NCBI GenBank assembly: GCA_004194705.1
Contig: SADC01000367.1
Span: 62,001 to 126,000, forward strand
Reading direction: 5' to 3'
Source of the DNA: Ditylenchus dipsaci
Lineage: Eukaryota > Nematoda > Chromadorea > Rhabditida > Anguinidae
Length of the DNA stretch: 64,000 nucleotides
Positions 1-11,600 of the stretch are shown here, one piece after another (within the stretch, counting starts at the first letter, position 1; each line of letters begins with the position of its first letter). The position numbers and the translations under genes are program-made. The notes below the pieces were generated by a model that worked only from the letters and a program-made list of their open reading frames with translations, was not told where the DNA came from and ran no database searches.

Positions 1-460
1 TTTGCGGCTCATAAAGGCGGCTCATATAGTGATCTGACGTAGGAATTACAGGGCTTACTGCTACACTATTTGAAACTTTTTGCGAGGGTGGGCGATTGGT
101 AAAAAATTGCCAAAATACGCCAAATTTTAACTCCGAAAAATGGCCTTTTTACTAAAAAGCCTTTTTCTATACTCTTTTCAACCATTGTGAGAGAATCTTT
201 TCTACAGTATAATAGTGCTTCTCTTTCTTTATCGAATGGCATGTCACATGATATACAGTCTATTGAGAATTGTTTTACAACAAACAGAAACGAAAAAATA
301 GTGGATTTTGCGAGTTTGTCCTTACAAGTGAAACCGTGAAACCCTGCCTAAAACAACCTCTTCTATGTGTGGTTCAAAATATAAAAAACCGCTTTTAATT
401 TTGATCGTTATTTTGTATTCATTATAAGTCCCATAACAACAGCGACAGTTGCGGAGGGTA

Positions 461-860
461 GGGTCACATTTCATGTCGCGACATTTTATTTCGCGATATT
501 TCATTCATGTTCTCTGATTTTTTTAGACATTTCAAAAAAAGATTTCACCATCTTATAGCTAAGATTTGAGGCTACAAAATGGTATTTTTTGAGCCAGTGT
601 TTGAAAAAATGTTGACCTACGGTTTGTCTTTTCGGTGAAATGCTTGGTTTAGTGGTGGCGTTTTTTTGAAAAAGGTGTTTTTTGACAAAAAAGCCAACCC
701 ATAGGCCAACGTTTTTTCCAAACCCGTCTCGAAAATGCTATTTTGTAGCCTGAAATCTTAGCTATCAGATAGTAAAAACTTTTGTTTGAAATGTCTGGAA
801 AAAGTCAGAGAAAATGAATGAAAATCGCGAAATGAAATGTCGCGATATGAAATGTGACCC
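461..860. mobile_element. TA-flanked palindromic MITE
   Basis: Inverted repeat of about 400 bases whose ends read GGGTCACATTTC and, on the other side, its complement GAAATGTGACCC. Each end is bordered by TA (459-460 and 861-862), the target duplication expected of Tc1/mariner-type elements. The arms also match inside, around the phrase on the element's left, TAGCTAAGATTTGAGGCTAC, near 557-576 and its complement near 747-766. No transposase is encoded. Confidence 0.7.
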
Positions 861-862
861 TA

Positions 863-1494
863 CCATTGTGGAGCAGTGAAAGTCGGAAAAGTTGTCTGAT
901 CTGGCATTGTCAAGCAACGTTTTGCTTGAATAGTTCTGAATTAGTTCTGAATTTTCAATGGTTCTGAATTTTGAACAAATTTACAAATTTATTTTTCTAA
1001 ACAGTAAGAGCAAACAAAAAATTCGAATTTATCACTGGAAAAATGTGCGTGGTCCCGTGCATGCCAGGACGAGGAAGAGACAGGGTCCTTGAATAACGGA
1101 AAATTAGGTACAGACAACTAAAAAATGACTGCACAACACAAGTTTTATTGATGCCCATCCCGGGAAAAAATATTTTATTGAGCCTTTTCAAACAATTTCT
1201 TTGGCGCAATTTTGATCTCAATATTGAATGGTTTTATGGTTTTTATCATGGTTTTCATTATCCGGCTATGTTCTTGCTATTAATGGAAATATTTACGCGT
1301 ACAATTAAAAAGGGAGACATTCAACCCTTTATAATCTTTTTTTAATTCAGAATGACTCTTACCAAAAACTAAAAGGGGGATCCCATTCAGCCCTTTTTAC
1401 ATTTGTTGACCAAAACTTTATATTCTCAAAAATATATTCAGAATCTCAAGCGCCTCTTCGCTAGCCTGCATTACTCTATGATTAATTTTTTCAG
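863..1494. other. AT-rich stretch upstream of RASGEF1 exons
   Basis: No convincing exon, repeat end or RNA gene is visible. A short tandem of TTCTGAATT occurs at about 932-975. The 5' exons and promoter of the downstream RASGEF1 gene must lie here or beyond the left edge, but I could not recognise them. Confidence 0.4.
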
Positions 1495-4468
1495 ACCATA
1501 AATTTGGACAAAAATGGCGATATACAATCTGCTAGTCTGGATACCCTCCTCCGTCAACTATTTCCAACCAAAGACTACTGTCCGCCGAGAAATGTTGCTT
1601 TTACCCTTCTATTGAACCTACGCACATTTATTTCGCCAGCTGAAATCCTTCAAAAGCTTTTGCAGGTATGTTATTTTTTCAGCACAAAAAGAGTATATTT
1701 TCCAAAAATTTTAATTTTTTCTGTCATTTAGCACTGCATGTACGAACAAAATGAAAATCTGGCCAAAAACTTTCACAGAGAAAGTCGTTGGAAACTGTTT
1801 GAAAATGTGTATGGTATGATGGAGGAGTGGACGGTTCAAATTCCGTATGACTTCCGAGATCCGTGCATGAGAGACCGTTTGCTAGAGCTGTTTGCTTTGT
1901 GCCAGGTGGATGTCTCGACCACCCAGTCTCAATGTGATGACTTGATACTGGAGTTGAGGAGCACAGTATGTCCATTTACTACGTAAAACATGAGAAAAAA
2001 TTCGGAGCGACCAATTTTAGCTGAGCAAAGCAGAGAGGTACGAAAATGCACTTAGAAACTTGCAGCAGAACATAGAAGATCCACCTGTCCAATGCGAACA
2101 CCAGGTAGTTACTACTTTTTTCAAACAATTATACGTGAAAAAAAATTAGGCTGGATTGATGAACATATGCGCTAGTCCGATTATAGTAGCCCATCAACTG
2201 GCTCATATAGAATTGGTAAGTATATTCTAGGAATGACAAAATGACCGTTTATAAATATTTTTGAGAATATTATCAAATATCTGAGCAGAATTCTGTATCT
2301 GGCAATTTGAAGTGCCGGCAGGATTCAGAATCTGAATTTTTAAAATTTCGGAATCCCCGTTAGATGAAAACGGAAATCCCATTCAAATTGGGATTAAATT
2401 CTATGAAAATTTCGCTAAATTAAAAAAAATTCGAAAAATTTACTTTAATGTCGCAAAAATTTACCGTAAACAGGGTTTGGGCCGGCAAAATTTGGAACCG
2501 AGATTTCAAAATCTTCTATAATTTGAAACTGGAAATCCAGTAGGCTTTCAGTCCCCATACTAAGCATAATACTCATTTTTGTATCCTCTATTTTTTAATT
2601 GTTCAGGAAAGACTGAGTATGATAGGAGCCGACGAATTTGTAGAAATGTTGTCCCATTCTAGCATGGAGAATTTAGGCCAGGTAGATTTTCATGTAGGAT
2701 TATTGAGTGCTAGAAGCTTTCGAGTCGAGTATTTGACTCGATACTCGAAATTTCAACTCTATAACCCTATTTCGATGTAATCTTGTGATTAAAAAGACTG
2801 ATTTCTTGCGTTTAAGGTTCCTCAAAGTGGTCGTCCTCGCCAAAATTTGAACGGGAAAGAGTCTGCTTTATCTTCTTCAACCAACATTAGGCATTATGTA
2901 AACTGGTTGGTCATTTAAGAAAAAAGTCAAGAAGACAGGAAAAAATTTCTAATAGGTTTAACCAATTGACGGCGCTGGTCGCCTCTGAGATTCTCCGACA
3001 TTCCAGAAAAAAGCATCGTGTCAAATGCATTGAATTTTTCATTGAATGTGCCAAAGAGTGCTGCAATGTGGGCAACTTTAAGTAAATATCTAATAAGCTT
3101 GTAGAATATGGAAACAACCAGTATCGGTTTAGCTCACTGATGGCCATTGTTGCTGGTCTCTCTGTTCAACCAGTGTCACGCCTTAAAAAGACTGTGAGAT
3201 TGCTAAGATTGCATTCTCACTCAACCAAGATTTTTTAGTGGTGTCGAGTAGATAAGTCCAAACTGGAAGTTCTACAACACCAACTTGACCCATCAGGCAA
3301 TTTTCTCAGCTACAGAGCCACACTCAAAGCTGTTTGTATTTTAAATTTTATTTGTTTGGGTGCCGAAATGGCGTCATCCCTCAAGTTTGATGACCAATTA
3401 GTTCCCTTCAATTTTGAAATTGATCTGTCATTCTAGTCTGAAAATCAGAAAGATTTTACCAGTCATTTTGGAAAGTGACCCCAGTTTTGACAAAAAAGAT
3501 TTATGGTCCGATAAAAAGTTACCTAAAATTCCTTAAATTTTTAGACTAGACTGAAGTTCAGCAAAAGATCGCGAAAATTAAAGGGAAAGAAAAGTTGGAC
3601 CCGGTTGGGGGCCAAGGCATAACATCTTATCAACTGTAAATAGGCATAGGTGCGCTTGGCAGTATTCAGGACATTTTTAAAGGGCCATCGCCGTCTACGA
3701 CAACGATTGTCCCCGCCAATTCAAATTTTTTTCTAATCATTGAACTTCTGTACAAATTTTTCAACTTGGTTTCTAACAAAACTTCACCTAAAATGAAATA
3801 CTAGGCCTTGTTTTGTACAGAAGTTCAATGATTAGGTAAAAAAATTTGAGTTGGCGGGGGAGCATGTTCGTTCAAAGGGTGGTATTTAATTTTGCGGAAA
3901 AGCCCCCAAGCCACCTGCGCTCCCTCGAACTGTGCCAAACGTCTTTGCACACTGTGAATAGTAACTAACAAAATCCTTTGCAGGCGATATGGCGCGCAGA
4001 AGGAGCCAAACACGATGCCGAAAAGCTAGTCATTCCATTCTTCGGCCTAATAATCAAAGACTTGTTTCTGATATACCGCAACTGTCTGCAACAAATGCCC
4101 AATGGACATTTCAACTTTTTAGTACGAACTAGTCAATAAATAAACTAGTTTTCAAATATACAACGGTTTTTAGATGTTCAACGAGTTTGCAGAACATATA
4201 TCTGACCTTTTGAAGTGGAAAAATCGCGTGTGTCCTTTTAAGAAAAATAATCCTATTTTGCAATACCTTCTTTTGGGAGCTACTTTTTCCGAAAAAAGTG
4301 GGTTTTTAAAAAGATTTTGGCTAATAGTTTACCATACTTTTCAGATATGCTTCTGCTCTCTTATGAGTATGAAGTGCCAGAGACAACTGCTGATAAGGAT
4401 CAATATAAAAGATTAATGTACGTGAAATTTGTTTAGCGTACTTCCTCTACTTTTGCAGCTTGCTCTAA
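1495..4468 (+). CDS. RASGEF1: RASGEF1-family Ras/Rap guanine nucleotide exchange factor (5' partial)
   Basis: Thirteen exons join in one open frame: 1495-1665, 1732-1965, 2021-2104, 2150-2215, 2607-2681, 2817-2905, 2956-3081, 3133-3193, 3239-3331, 3984-4121, 4174-4297, 4345-4417 and 4459-4468 (stop TAA). All introns have GT..AG ends. The first two exons form a RasGEF N (REM) domain. Exons from 2150 onward form the catalytic RasGEF domain, with NFNSLMAIVAGLSVQPVSRL at the NFNS..AI..GL site, then DPSGNF and PFFGLIIKDLF. The tail with LLKWKNRVCPF and SYEYEVPE matches RASGEF1A/B/C, which has only REM and CDC25 domains. RASGEF1 proteins promote GDP/GTP exchange on small Ras-family GTPases (Rap2 is reported for RASGEF1B). 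There are no frameshifts. The 652-base intron 3332-3983 holds a MITE. The first coding exon is not seen. Confidence 0.93.
3681..3866. mobile_element. TTAA-type MITE (family A) in a RASGEF1 intron, one end decayed
   Basis: The left end follows TTAA (3677-3680) and starts AGGGCCATCGCC. Near-complementary arms run from CATTGAACTTCTGTAC (about 3739-3754) to GTACAGAAGTTCAATG on the right. The same arm sequence recurs at 15002-15227, 25566-25787, 32327-33416 and 36195-36358. The right end no longer shows the expected CCCTTTAA. Confidence 0.65.
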
Positions 4469-4555
4469 TCCAAAATGGCTGTAGGTGAAAACAATCCTGA
4501 AAATATGTGTTTGCCTCCTCAAACATATTTTCACCAGCCAAATTCATATTTTGTA

Positions 4556-5293
4556 CAGGGTGAGCAAAAAAACCCCTGAACTTTGACGGCGCCGTAAGGC
4601 CAGTTTTTATTATGACTTAGTTGCCAATGATATATCATTTTGTAGCCTCAACAATGCTTTATCGAATGGTATATTAACATTGGAAACTTAAAAAAATATT
4701 ATTGTTGAATAATCAGAACAAAAACCTTAACCACAATCAATCCACAATCAGTTTTTCTTAAAGTAACTGGGTACTGGGTGGTAACAGGGTAACTTTTAAT
4801 GTTGAATTTTTTTTTCTTTATAATATTCCAAACATATGATCTTGTAGCCCTTTTCTTCTTCTTTCAACTGGTGTATAAAGATTATGTGGATTCTTTGAAA
4901 AAAGTCAGCATTTGCTCCTAACACTCGTGAAGTCATTTGAAGACGTTAAGATGAACTTTTTTTATCACTACACTGATCAAAAGTTTGATCGAGCTCTTGA
5001 GTAGCTCTTTTGTAGCTCTTTTGTAGCTCTTGAGCTGTGCTACAACATCGTGTAAAGATATTGTTACAGCACTTTAAACTCACATGTTACTTTAAGAAAA
5101 ACTGAAATTTGAAAATGAGGTTAAGGTTTTTTCTTCTTTTTAACAATAATATTTTTCAAGTTTTCCAGTGTTCATATACCATTCGTTAGAGCATTGCCGG
5201 CGCTACAAAATTACATATCATTGGCAACTAAGTCATAATTGTATCTGGCCTTACGGCGCCGTCAAAGTTCGGGGTTTTTTTCGGTTCACCCTG
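4556..5293. mobile_element. Mariner-type palindromic element, CAGGGTGA ends
   Basis: The left end CAGGGTGAGCAAAAAAACCC and the right end GGTTCACCCTG are both bordered by TA (4554-4555, 5294-5295). Arms of roughly 200 bases match through GACGGCGCCGTAAGGCCAG on the left and its near-complement on the right. The interior holds a short triplicated phrase, GTAGCTCTTTT, near 5000-5030. There is no transposase, so it is non-autonomous. Confidence 0.75.
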
Positions 5294-5618
5294 TACAGGA
5301 AATGGACACTTTAAGCAGTCAGCACAATTATTATACCAACGTTTACTTTCTGTTAGTGATTTGGGCTGTTTTTTCGTAAACTTAGCCACCTTTTTTATAG
5401 GGTTTTTTACATTGATCTTTAGCCAATGTACATACACTTTGCGACTGCTAAATACTAAGATTTCCATTTTTGCGCAAAGCATGAATTTATGTGTCAAATA
5501 TGAACTTAGCAGGTAAAATCAGATTTGAGATAGTAAAATTTTGAATTTGAAGAGTTAAACAAAAATTTTAGGGGGTAAACTCATATTTTGTTCAAAATTT
5601 GAATTTGAGGGGTAAAAA

Positions 5619-5826
5619 CAGGGCTGCCATCTCAAAATTTTTTAAAAAGGACATTTGGGCAAAAAAGGACGTTTGACCATTTTTGAAAAAAAGTGGATTT
5701 TATCTAGTGCTTATTGCCATTTTGAAGCGAAAACAAAAGATTTTGACTAAAATTTCAAAATAAAAAAAAGATTTGGGATTCCAAAAAAAGGACAAATCTT
5801 TTTAAAAAGAACATATGGCAGCCCTG
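5619..5826. mobile_element. hAT-type MITE with 8-bp target duplication
   Basis: 208-base element with termini CAGGGCTGCCAT and ATGGCAGCCCTG, flanked by GGTAAAAA on the left and GATAAAAA on the right (7 of 8 identical). CAGGG termini with 8-bp duplications are the hallmark of hAT elements. A relative begins at 49818 with CAGGGCTGCCAGATGTCC. Confidence 0.75.
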
Positions 5827-5899
5827 GATAAAAATCAATTTGAAGAGGCAAACACATATTTTCAGGAGTGTTTTCCATTTGAGCCAATCCAAAATCATG

Positions 5900-6800
5900 T
5901 TTTGGCATTGTGTTTAGACCCACTTTTGCAAGACTGCTCCTACAAAACTTACCCCAAAATTTATAGCCAATGAGATTGAGCTACAAATTGAAGGCTAACT
6001 TGCGTAAAAGTAGTCTTCAAAATTATTTCAAAAACACAATTAACACAACACAAAAACCCTATTTTGAATCCGTGGAGCCGGATTTATAGAGGTTTTATTA
6101 AGGTTGTCAAATAGGAGTGTGCTCGAGTATTTTCTCGAGTGTATACTAGGACAATATATATATTTTTTACAAAAATGACTATTTAGTGATGATTCCAAGT
6201 GAGGCTATGATTGAAGTGGTATGGTTAATGCGACCATCTAAAATTGTATAGGACATCTATATAGCTTTTTGAATATATACATTTACTAGACGATTTTTCA
6301 TCTGCTTTTTTTATTTAAGTCATTTTTATTTTCTTCGAATATTTGTGTTTGTTGTGCTTCCAGAATTATTATTGATCTCAGCTACACATTTACCCATTTT
6401 GTTATTAATTGTACAAATTAAGTTTATATATATAAATTGATCAATTACATAGAATGAAAAAATCTGACACCTATAAGTCACAGTTTGGTTTTTTTATCGT
6501 AACGATTGGCCGAAGTTATCACTTAATCAGCAATGATTTATAATAAGTTAATAATAAATTGTCGCCAAGTTTCTAGAGATTTTTTTTTTAATGAATACAG
6601 TCAAATCTCTGTTCTTTGCACAGTCAATTTGGTCTGAAGAAAACTAGTAGCTAAAAAAAATTAAGACATTTGAACAAATTACAAAAGATACTGGGACGCC
6701 GTAAATTAGTTTGTATAAGCTTAGCCAACATTATTGGCCAAGCATACTTAGTGTACACTTACAAATCATTTTAACCCTCCTTTGCAGGCGGCTCTGTTTT
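5900..6800. other. Gene-free AT-rich stretch
   Basis: No exon-like segment with splice signals and no clear repeat ends are visible across this stretch. Confidence 0.35.
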
Positions 6801-6804
6801 TAAA

Positions 6805-7250
6805 GGAGGGGTGAAATCTGTTAAGAAGGTGGTCTTGATACGAAAGGATTATCCCAAGTTTTGTGTTTTTGAATATGGTTTTTGAGTTATATTTTGGCCG
6901 ACAACTGGTTGTTGCAATTAAAGTTAAAAAGTTATATTAGCATCATCAATATCAGAATTTCTAGATTCCCTCCAAAATGCCCTAAAAATCGAAATGAAAA
7001 AGGGGATAAAAACCATTGAAAAAGATTGAATAGTCTTCTATTGCATTTGGATATTTAGAGCATTTTTTGAAAGAATCTAGAAATTCTGATATTGATGATG
7101 CTAATCTAACTTTTATTCTGCACAAGTTTGTCTGACATCGCAACACTGAGTTGTCGACAAAATATGACCCTAAAGCCACATTTCATAAGCACACATCTTG
7201 GATCAATTCTTTCGTGTCGAGACTATCTCCTTAACAGCTTTCACCCTCCT
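6805..7250. repeat. Long palindrome, GGAGGGTGAAA..TTTCACCCTCC ends
   Basis: Left arm GGAGGGGTGAAATCTGTTAA and right arm TTAACAGCTTTCACCCTCC are complementary with few mismatches. The inner arms are near-perfect around ATCAGAATTTCTAGATTC (6951-6968) and its complement at about 7074-7091. The target duplication is unclear. There is no coding content. Confidence 0.7.
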
Positions 7251-7406
7251 GTAACAGATAGATTTTTGTATTTTTAAAATAAAACAAGGGAAGAAAGTAA
7301 CACTGACGGAAAAAATGTCATAAAAGTCAAATTTGGGATTTGCCAAATTCTGGCCAACCGGCGCAAATCAGTAAAATTTTGTTACTTTGGTTTTCGTTTA
7401 GCTTAA

Positions 7407-7668
7407 AGAGGCATGCTCGCCGCCGATGGAAATATTTTGAAAGGCGGGTACCAGGTCAATTAAAACGAGAATTTTTTTAAAATATATTTCAGTTGAGTAC
7501 CCTGGGGGGAATAAATAATCAAAAACACTTTTTTCATTAAATATCATCGGTGGTCTAGTGGGTCAGCGGCGGCGTACTGCGAAAGTTGGTCGTCGGTTCG
7601 ATTCCCACTGTAGGAATATTGTTTCTTCCCATCGTTTTTTTTATTCCCATCGGCGACGAGCATGCCCT
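7407..7668 (+). mobile_element. TTAA-flanked element carrying a tRNA-like (pol III) unit
   Basis: Terminal inverted repeats AGAGGCATGCTCG and CGAGCATGCCCT are bordered by TTAA on both sides (7403-7406, 7669-7672), as for piggyBac-type insertions. Inside is a tRNA-like segment with an A-box-like TGGTCTAGTGGG (about 7551) and a B box GGTTCGATTCC (7595-7605). A second, larger copy lies at 46068-46583. Confidence 0.7.
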
Positions 7669-7703
7669 TTAAATTTATTCGCAAACACCTTAAAAACAAC
7701 CTA

Positions 7704-7917
7704 CCGTATTTCCTCTAATAAAGCGGCCCGCTCTACTTTGAAGACCTCCATCTCAGCCAAGAATAAATATTTTGCAAAGCTGTTTTTGTCTTTTTCTTAA
7801 CTCCCACAAGCTCTACCGATTTTTTCACCCAAAAATCTTGAAATCGACTTAAACTTTGTCTGATTTTTGGGCATCCAAAAAATAAAGCGGCCGGCCACCT
7901 TATTAAAGAATATACGG
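7704..7917. mobile_element. TA-flanked MITE, CCGTATTTCCTC family
   Basis: The ends CCGTATTTCCTCTAATAAAG and AAGAATATACGG are complementary and bordered by TA on both sides (7702-7703, 7918-7919). It is a sibling of 7995-8151, and a one-ended fragment lies at about 50965-51001. Confidence 0.7.
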
Positions 7918-7994
7918 TACGTTTAAAAAGCGGAAGTCAATTATTTTGAAACAAACTTTTAATTTAGACTGCAGATAGTGTTGAAAAATTCTCA

Positions 7995-8151
7995 CCGTAT
8001 TTCCTCTAATAAGGCGGCATGCCGCCTTATTTTTCAAACAATTGAAAATCGAAAAATTGTCAATCAAATATCGCCTTAACTATAAAATCTTAGTAAAAAA
8101 TGAGGAAGTGTCGACTTATTAGAGAATGTCGCCTTGTAAGAAGAAATACGG
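7995..8151. mobile_element. Second CCGTATTTCCTC MITE
   Basis: Left end CCGTATTTCCTCTAATAAGG, right end with ACTTATTAGAGAATG and AAATACGG. It is about 157 bases long and lies within 80 bases of its sibling at 7704-7917. The TA flank on the left has decayed to CA. There is also an internal perfect hairpin GGCGGCATGCCGCC near 8024. Confidence 0.6.
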
Positions 8152-8528
8152 TTTTGTTTCCCCAAAAAGGTAGTTTAGGATGATATTTTGGGAAAGAAAT
8201 TCATATAAAATATAAATGCGTCCAAGGGAGGGTTCACGATGTGAGATATTGCTGTTTTGAGTGGACGACACTGCAAATTTGCACCATGCACCTACTTTAA
8301 GAGATATCTTCGCTCCTTGTATTTTTTGCTCTGATTCGCGTTCATGAAGACATTTTTGTATAAAAATTGAAAGTTTCCAAAAATATTTACTTCAAAAATT
8401 GCCTATTTTTAATCGAAAGTTCGGTCAAAAATGTTGCAAGTCGATGTTTTACCAGAATGAGAGTGTTTTGCTGGCTGTTTTTTTTTGTTAGAGTTATGGA
8501 CTGATTTGTTTTTGACTTATATTGTAAA

Positions 8529-8536
8529 TTTTATTT
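8529..8536 (-). promoter_or_regulatory. Possible polyadenylation signal of the thiolase gene
   Basis: AATAAA read on the minus strand lies about 130 bases beyond the thiolase stop codon. It is a candidate only, because AATAAA is frequent in DNA this AT-rich. Confidence 0.4.
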
Positions 8537-8665
8537 ATTAGCAGACACATAGAGTTGAGAAAAAAAAGTTTGATAAAAAATAGATTTCTGTGCGCTAAAG
8601 TTGATGCCAAAAATGGTTTTGTCTTTGTTGTATTAGGAAGAGTTGCAGATGTATTGTCAAGCATA

Positions 8666-11600
8666 CTAGACACGCTCAAACAACATGGCGATTCCCTAAA
8701 AAGTATTGATTGTATAAGTACTTGTATAAATAATCTTTTTAAAAAGAATTATCATTTTTGAATCATTAAAATACTTAGAACTATTAATGTCATTCAATAA
8801 CCCACCTGACCACCTCCAATACAAGCACTGCCTATACCGTAACGGGCGTTGCGGCGTCTATATTAATGGAAAATGAAATTTTTTCAAAACAGAACGCGAT
8901 TAGGCTCTATTTCTAAAATCGCTCACATTTTCGGCCTTGGTTCACATACCTAATTTTTATATTTGCATTTTTGTCATTTTTTGGTTAAATTAATTTAAAA
9001 TATTTAAAATAATGATAAAAAAAACTGGGGGTCTAGACAGCTTTAAAAAACAAGTAAATTGAGATCAAGGCAAAAAATGAAGCGCATTAGAGGATAGCAC
9101 CATCTAACCTTAATTCATGCACCAAATGTGTAGAAATACGTGCTCCACTAGTGCCTGAATACAACTATGTTAAAAAAGCTATTCGTTTCAAGAGCAAAAA
9201 CTTTCTGGTAAATAACTTACCCAAAGGATGTCCCAGAGCAATGGCACCTAAAATCAACCAATTTAATTATTTACTTTTTACAGCCATCATTAATTGGACA
9301 ATACATAAAAAAGCGCAAAAAGGGTTTTCGGCTTTTTGACTGTAACATAAAAAGCATGCCTTTTTTACCTAAACGCATGCATTTCTCTTTTCGGTCCTCA
9401 TTAATAATGTGCAGTTCCTGTTACCTACACACTGCAGACTATTTTTCAAAAAAAAATCTCCAACGGTTATAAACTGTTTGTGTTACATAAAAACAGAGAG
9501 AACAGTTAATGGCGACTTTTGATTTTCGGTAAAGTTCGAAAAAGTCAGCCAAACCCCGAAAATTTTCGAATTAAAAAAAATTAGAATTTTCGGCGCTACT
9601 TGCTTATACGCCCCCCCCCCAATCAACTGTTTTTTTTAAATGTTGCTAAACACCCTATATCGACCTAAAATCGCCTCAGTAGCTCAAAAAAGACGAACGA
9701 CACCCAACTGGCAGCCGTTCCAACTGGCAGCCCTCCCAACTGGCAGCCCTCCCAACTGGCAGCCCTCCCAACTGGCAGCCCCAACTGGCAGCCTTCCCAA
9801 CTGGCAGCCCCCGACTGGCAGCCCCCAACTGACAGAAAAACTCTCACTTTATTTCTTTTAGCTGAAGGGTGGCCCTTTTCAGCCAAAAGGTGGCACTTTT
9901 CAGCCACAATTGGCACTTTTCAGATTCATCCTTTTTTAGGGTAATTTTTTAGTGATTTATCACATTTTTCTTGCTGCAGCTGGGCAAAAAGACTCTCTAA
10001 ATGCATTTTTGATCAAGAGTCTTGCTCGGAATTATGTCTCAGGTAAGTCTGTGCGCGCATCTCTAACCAACCGAGCCCCCTGCGCCCCTTCGTGGGCGCA
10101 GGGGGCTTGGTGGCTTGAGGTTGAGATGCGCACACACACATGCCTGAGACACAAATCAGTTGAAAATGACTTTGGATGCATTAAAACATATGCATACCAG
10201 AGTTTATTTATGCGGTAGGCCCAGAAAGTAAAAAACTGTTCAAAATCCTCAAGTGTTTAGTAATATTTCTTTAGTTCCCTACACCCCCCCCTCATATACC
10301 CAAATTTAAAAAAAATGTTTTTCATACAATCCAAAATGTGCAGAAAAAATGAGTTCGGGAGATGATTTTGGGTCATTTTTTGAAATATCCGGGTATGGGG
10401 GGGGGACTAAAGAAGTGCCAATACTAGAACAGACACACGACGGCTTTTTAATTTGAAACATTTTTCCGTGTCAGGGCTATAAAATTCGAAAATAGCTGCC
10501 AGTCGGGGGCTGCCAGTTGGGGAGGCTGCCAGTTGGGGGCTGCCAGTTGGGAGGGCTGCGAGTTGGGGGCTGCCAGTTGGAACGGCTGCCAGTTGGGAGG
10601 GCTGCCAGTTGGGATTTTACCAAAAAGACATTATTTTTGAGTTCTGGTCAATAAAGTAGTCATTTTGACAATAAAGTACTTATTTTGACCATTTTTGAAG
10701 GGATTTAGGGCTGTATTGAGGTGGAAATGAACCAAAAAGGGGCTAATTACAAACAAGAAGGAAGATGTTAAAAATTTCTCGAATACTGGGGCCTACAGCA
10801 TGAATAAACTCTGGTCTGCATGTTTTTCATGCATCCATAGCAGTGTTGTTCCGGCGCTGGCGCCGGCGCTGCCCCGGGAAAAAACAGCGCCGGGCCGGCG
10901 CTGGGCCAATGAAAAATTTTGCTCGGCGCTGGCGCCGGCGCTAAAAATTTTCGTCCCGCCGCTGGCCCCGGCGCTGTTTTTTGAACGGTTATGGCGCCGG
11001 CGCTGTTTCTAAAATTTAACAGCCTAATATTGAGAAAGACAATTATTCTTAATTTTAAACATAATTATCTGAACTTTTGTGCTGCAATTTCTTTCATTTC
11101 TTTAAATCTTTTATTTATTTTATTTATTTTCTTTAAAATTTAAGTTTATTTTTGTAACATAACCAGGGTATCATATGCTATTCTTGAAAAAGTAATTCAT
11201 ACAATTTTTATTTTCACAAAACTAATATGGATTACACATTCCTTTCATGAACTATCCTTTCTCTAATAACTCCACCTCATATGGACTTATTTCTCAGCAT
11301 AAGGAAAATACAGGGTGTTTTGAGAAATCCACAGGATTTGAAATGGCTATAACTTGTTTTTAAGACCGATTTTCTAATGGTACTTGTGCACTTGGGGGGG
11401 GGCCTTTTTTGGTTAACTGTAAATATGGTTTAAACGTCTCCTAAGTAATTTGTATACGGCAGAAACGCTAAAAAAGTTGTTTCCTAACAAATTCCGCACT
11501 TAAAAGTGAAGTTTTTTAAAAAAAGTTGGCTACCAAAGATTGAGCAACTGCCTTGGTCCCCAAGGTAAAATATCGTATATTAAGGTATCCTACCACGTTT

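Larger units (their letters stand above)
4480..5878. repeat. Outer inverted repeat enclosing two MITEs
   Basis: The arm near 4480-4512 (CTGAAAATATGTGTTTGCCT) is complementary to 5845-5877. Between the arms sit a TA-type element (4556-5293) and a hAT-type element (5619-5826), so this looks like an older palindrome that received later insertions. Short units such as GGGGTAAAC recur inside (5570-5615) and again near 39225-39290. Confidence 0.55.

Noticed and set aside
7549..7615. A genuine tRNA gene
   Set aside because: A and B boxes are present, but acceptor and T stems do not pair and it sits inside a transposon with inverted ends.
9640..9916. Open frames with NWQP repeats across the CCAACTGGCAGCC block
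   Set aside because: Produced by the tandem repeat; both strands are open and the block is inside a thiolase intron.
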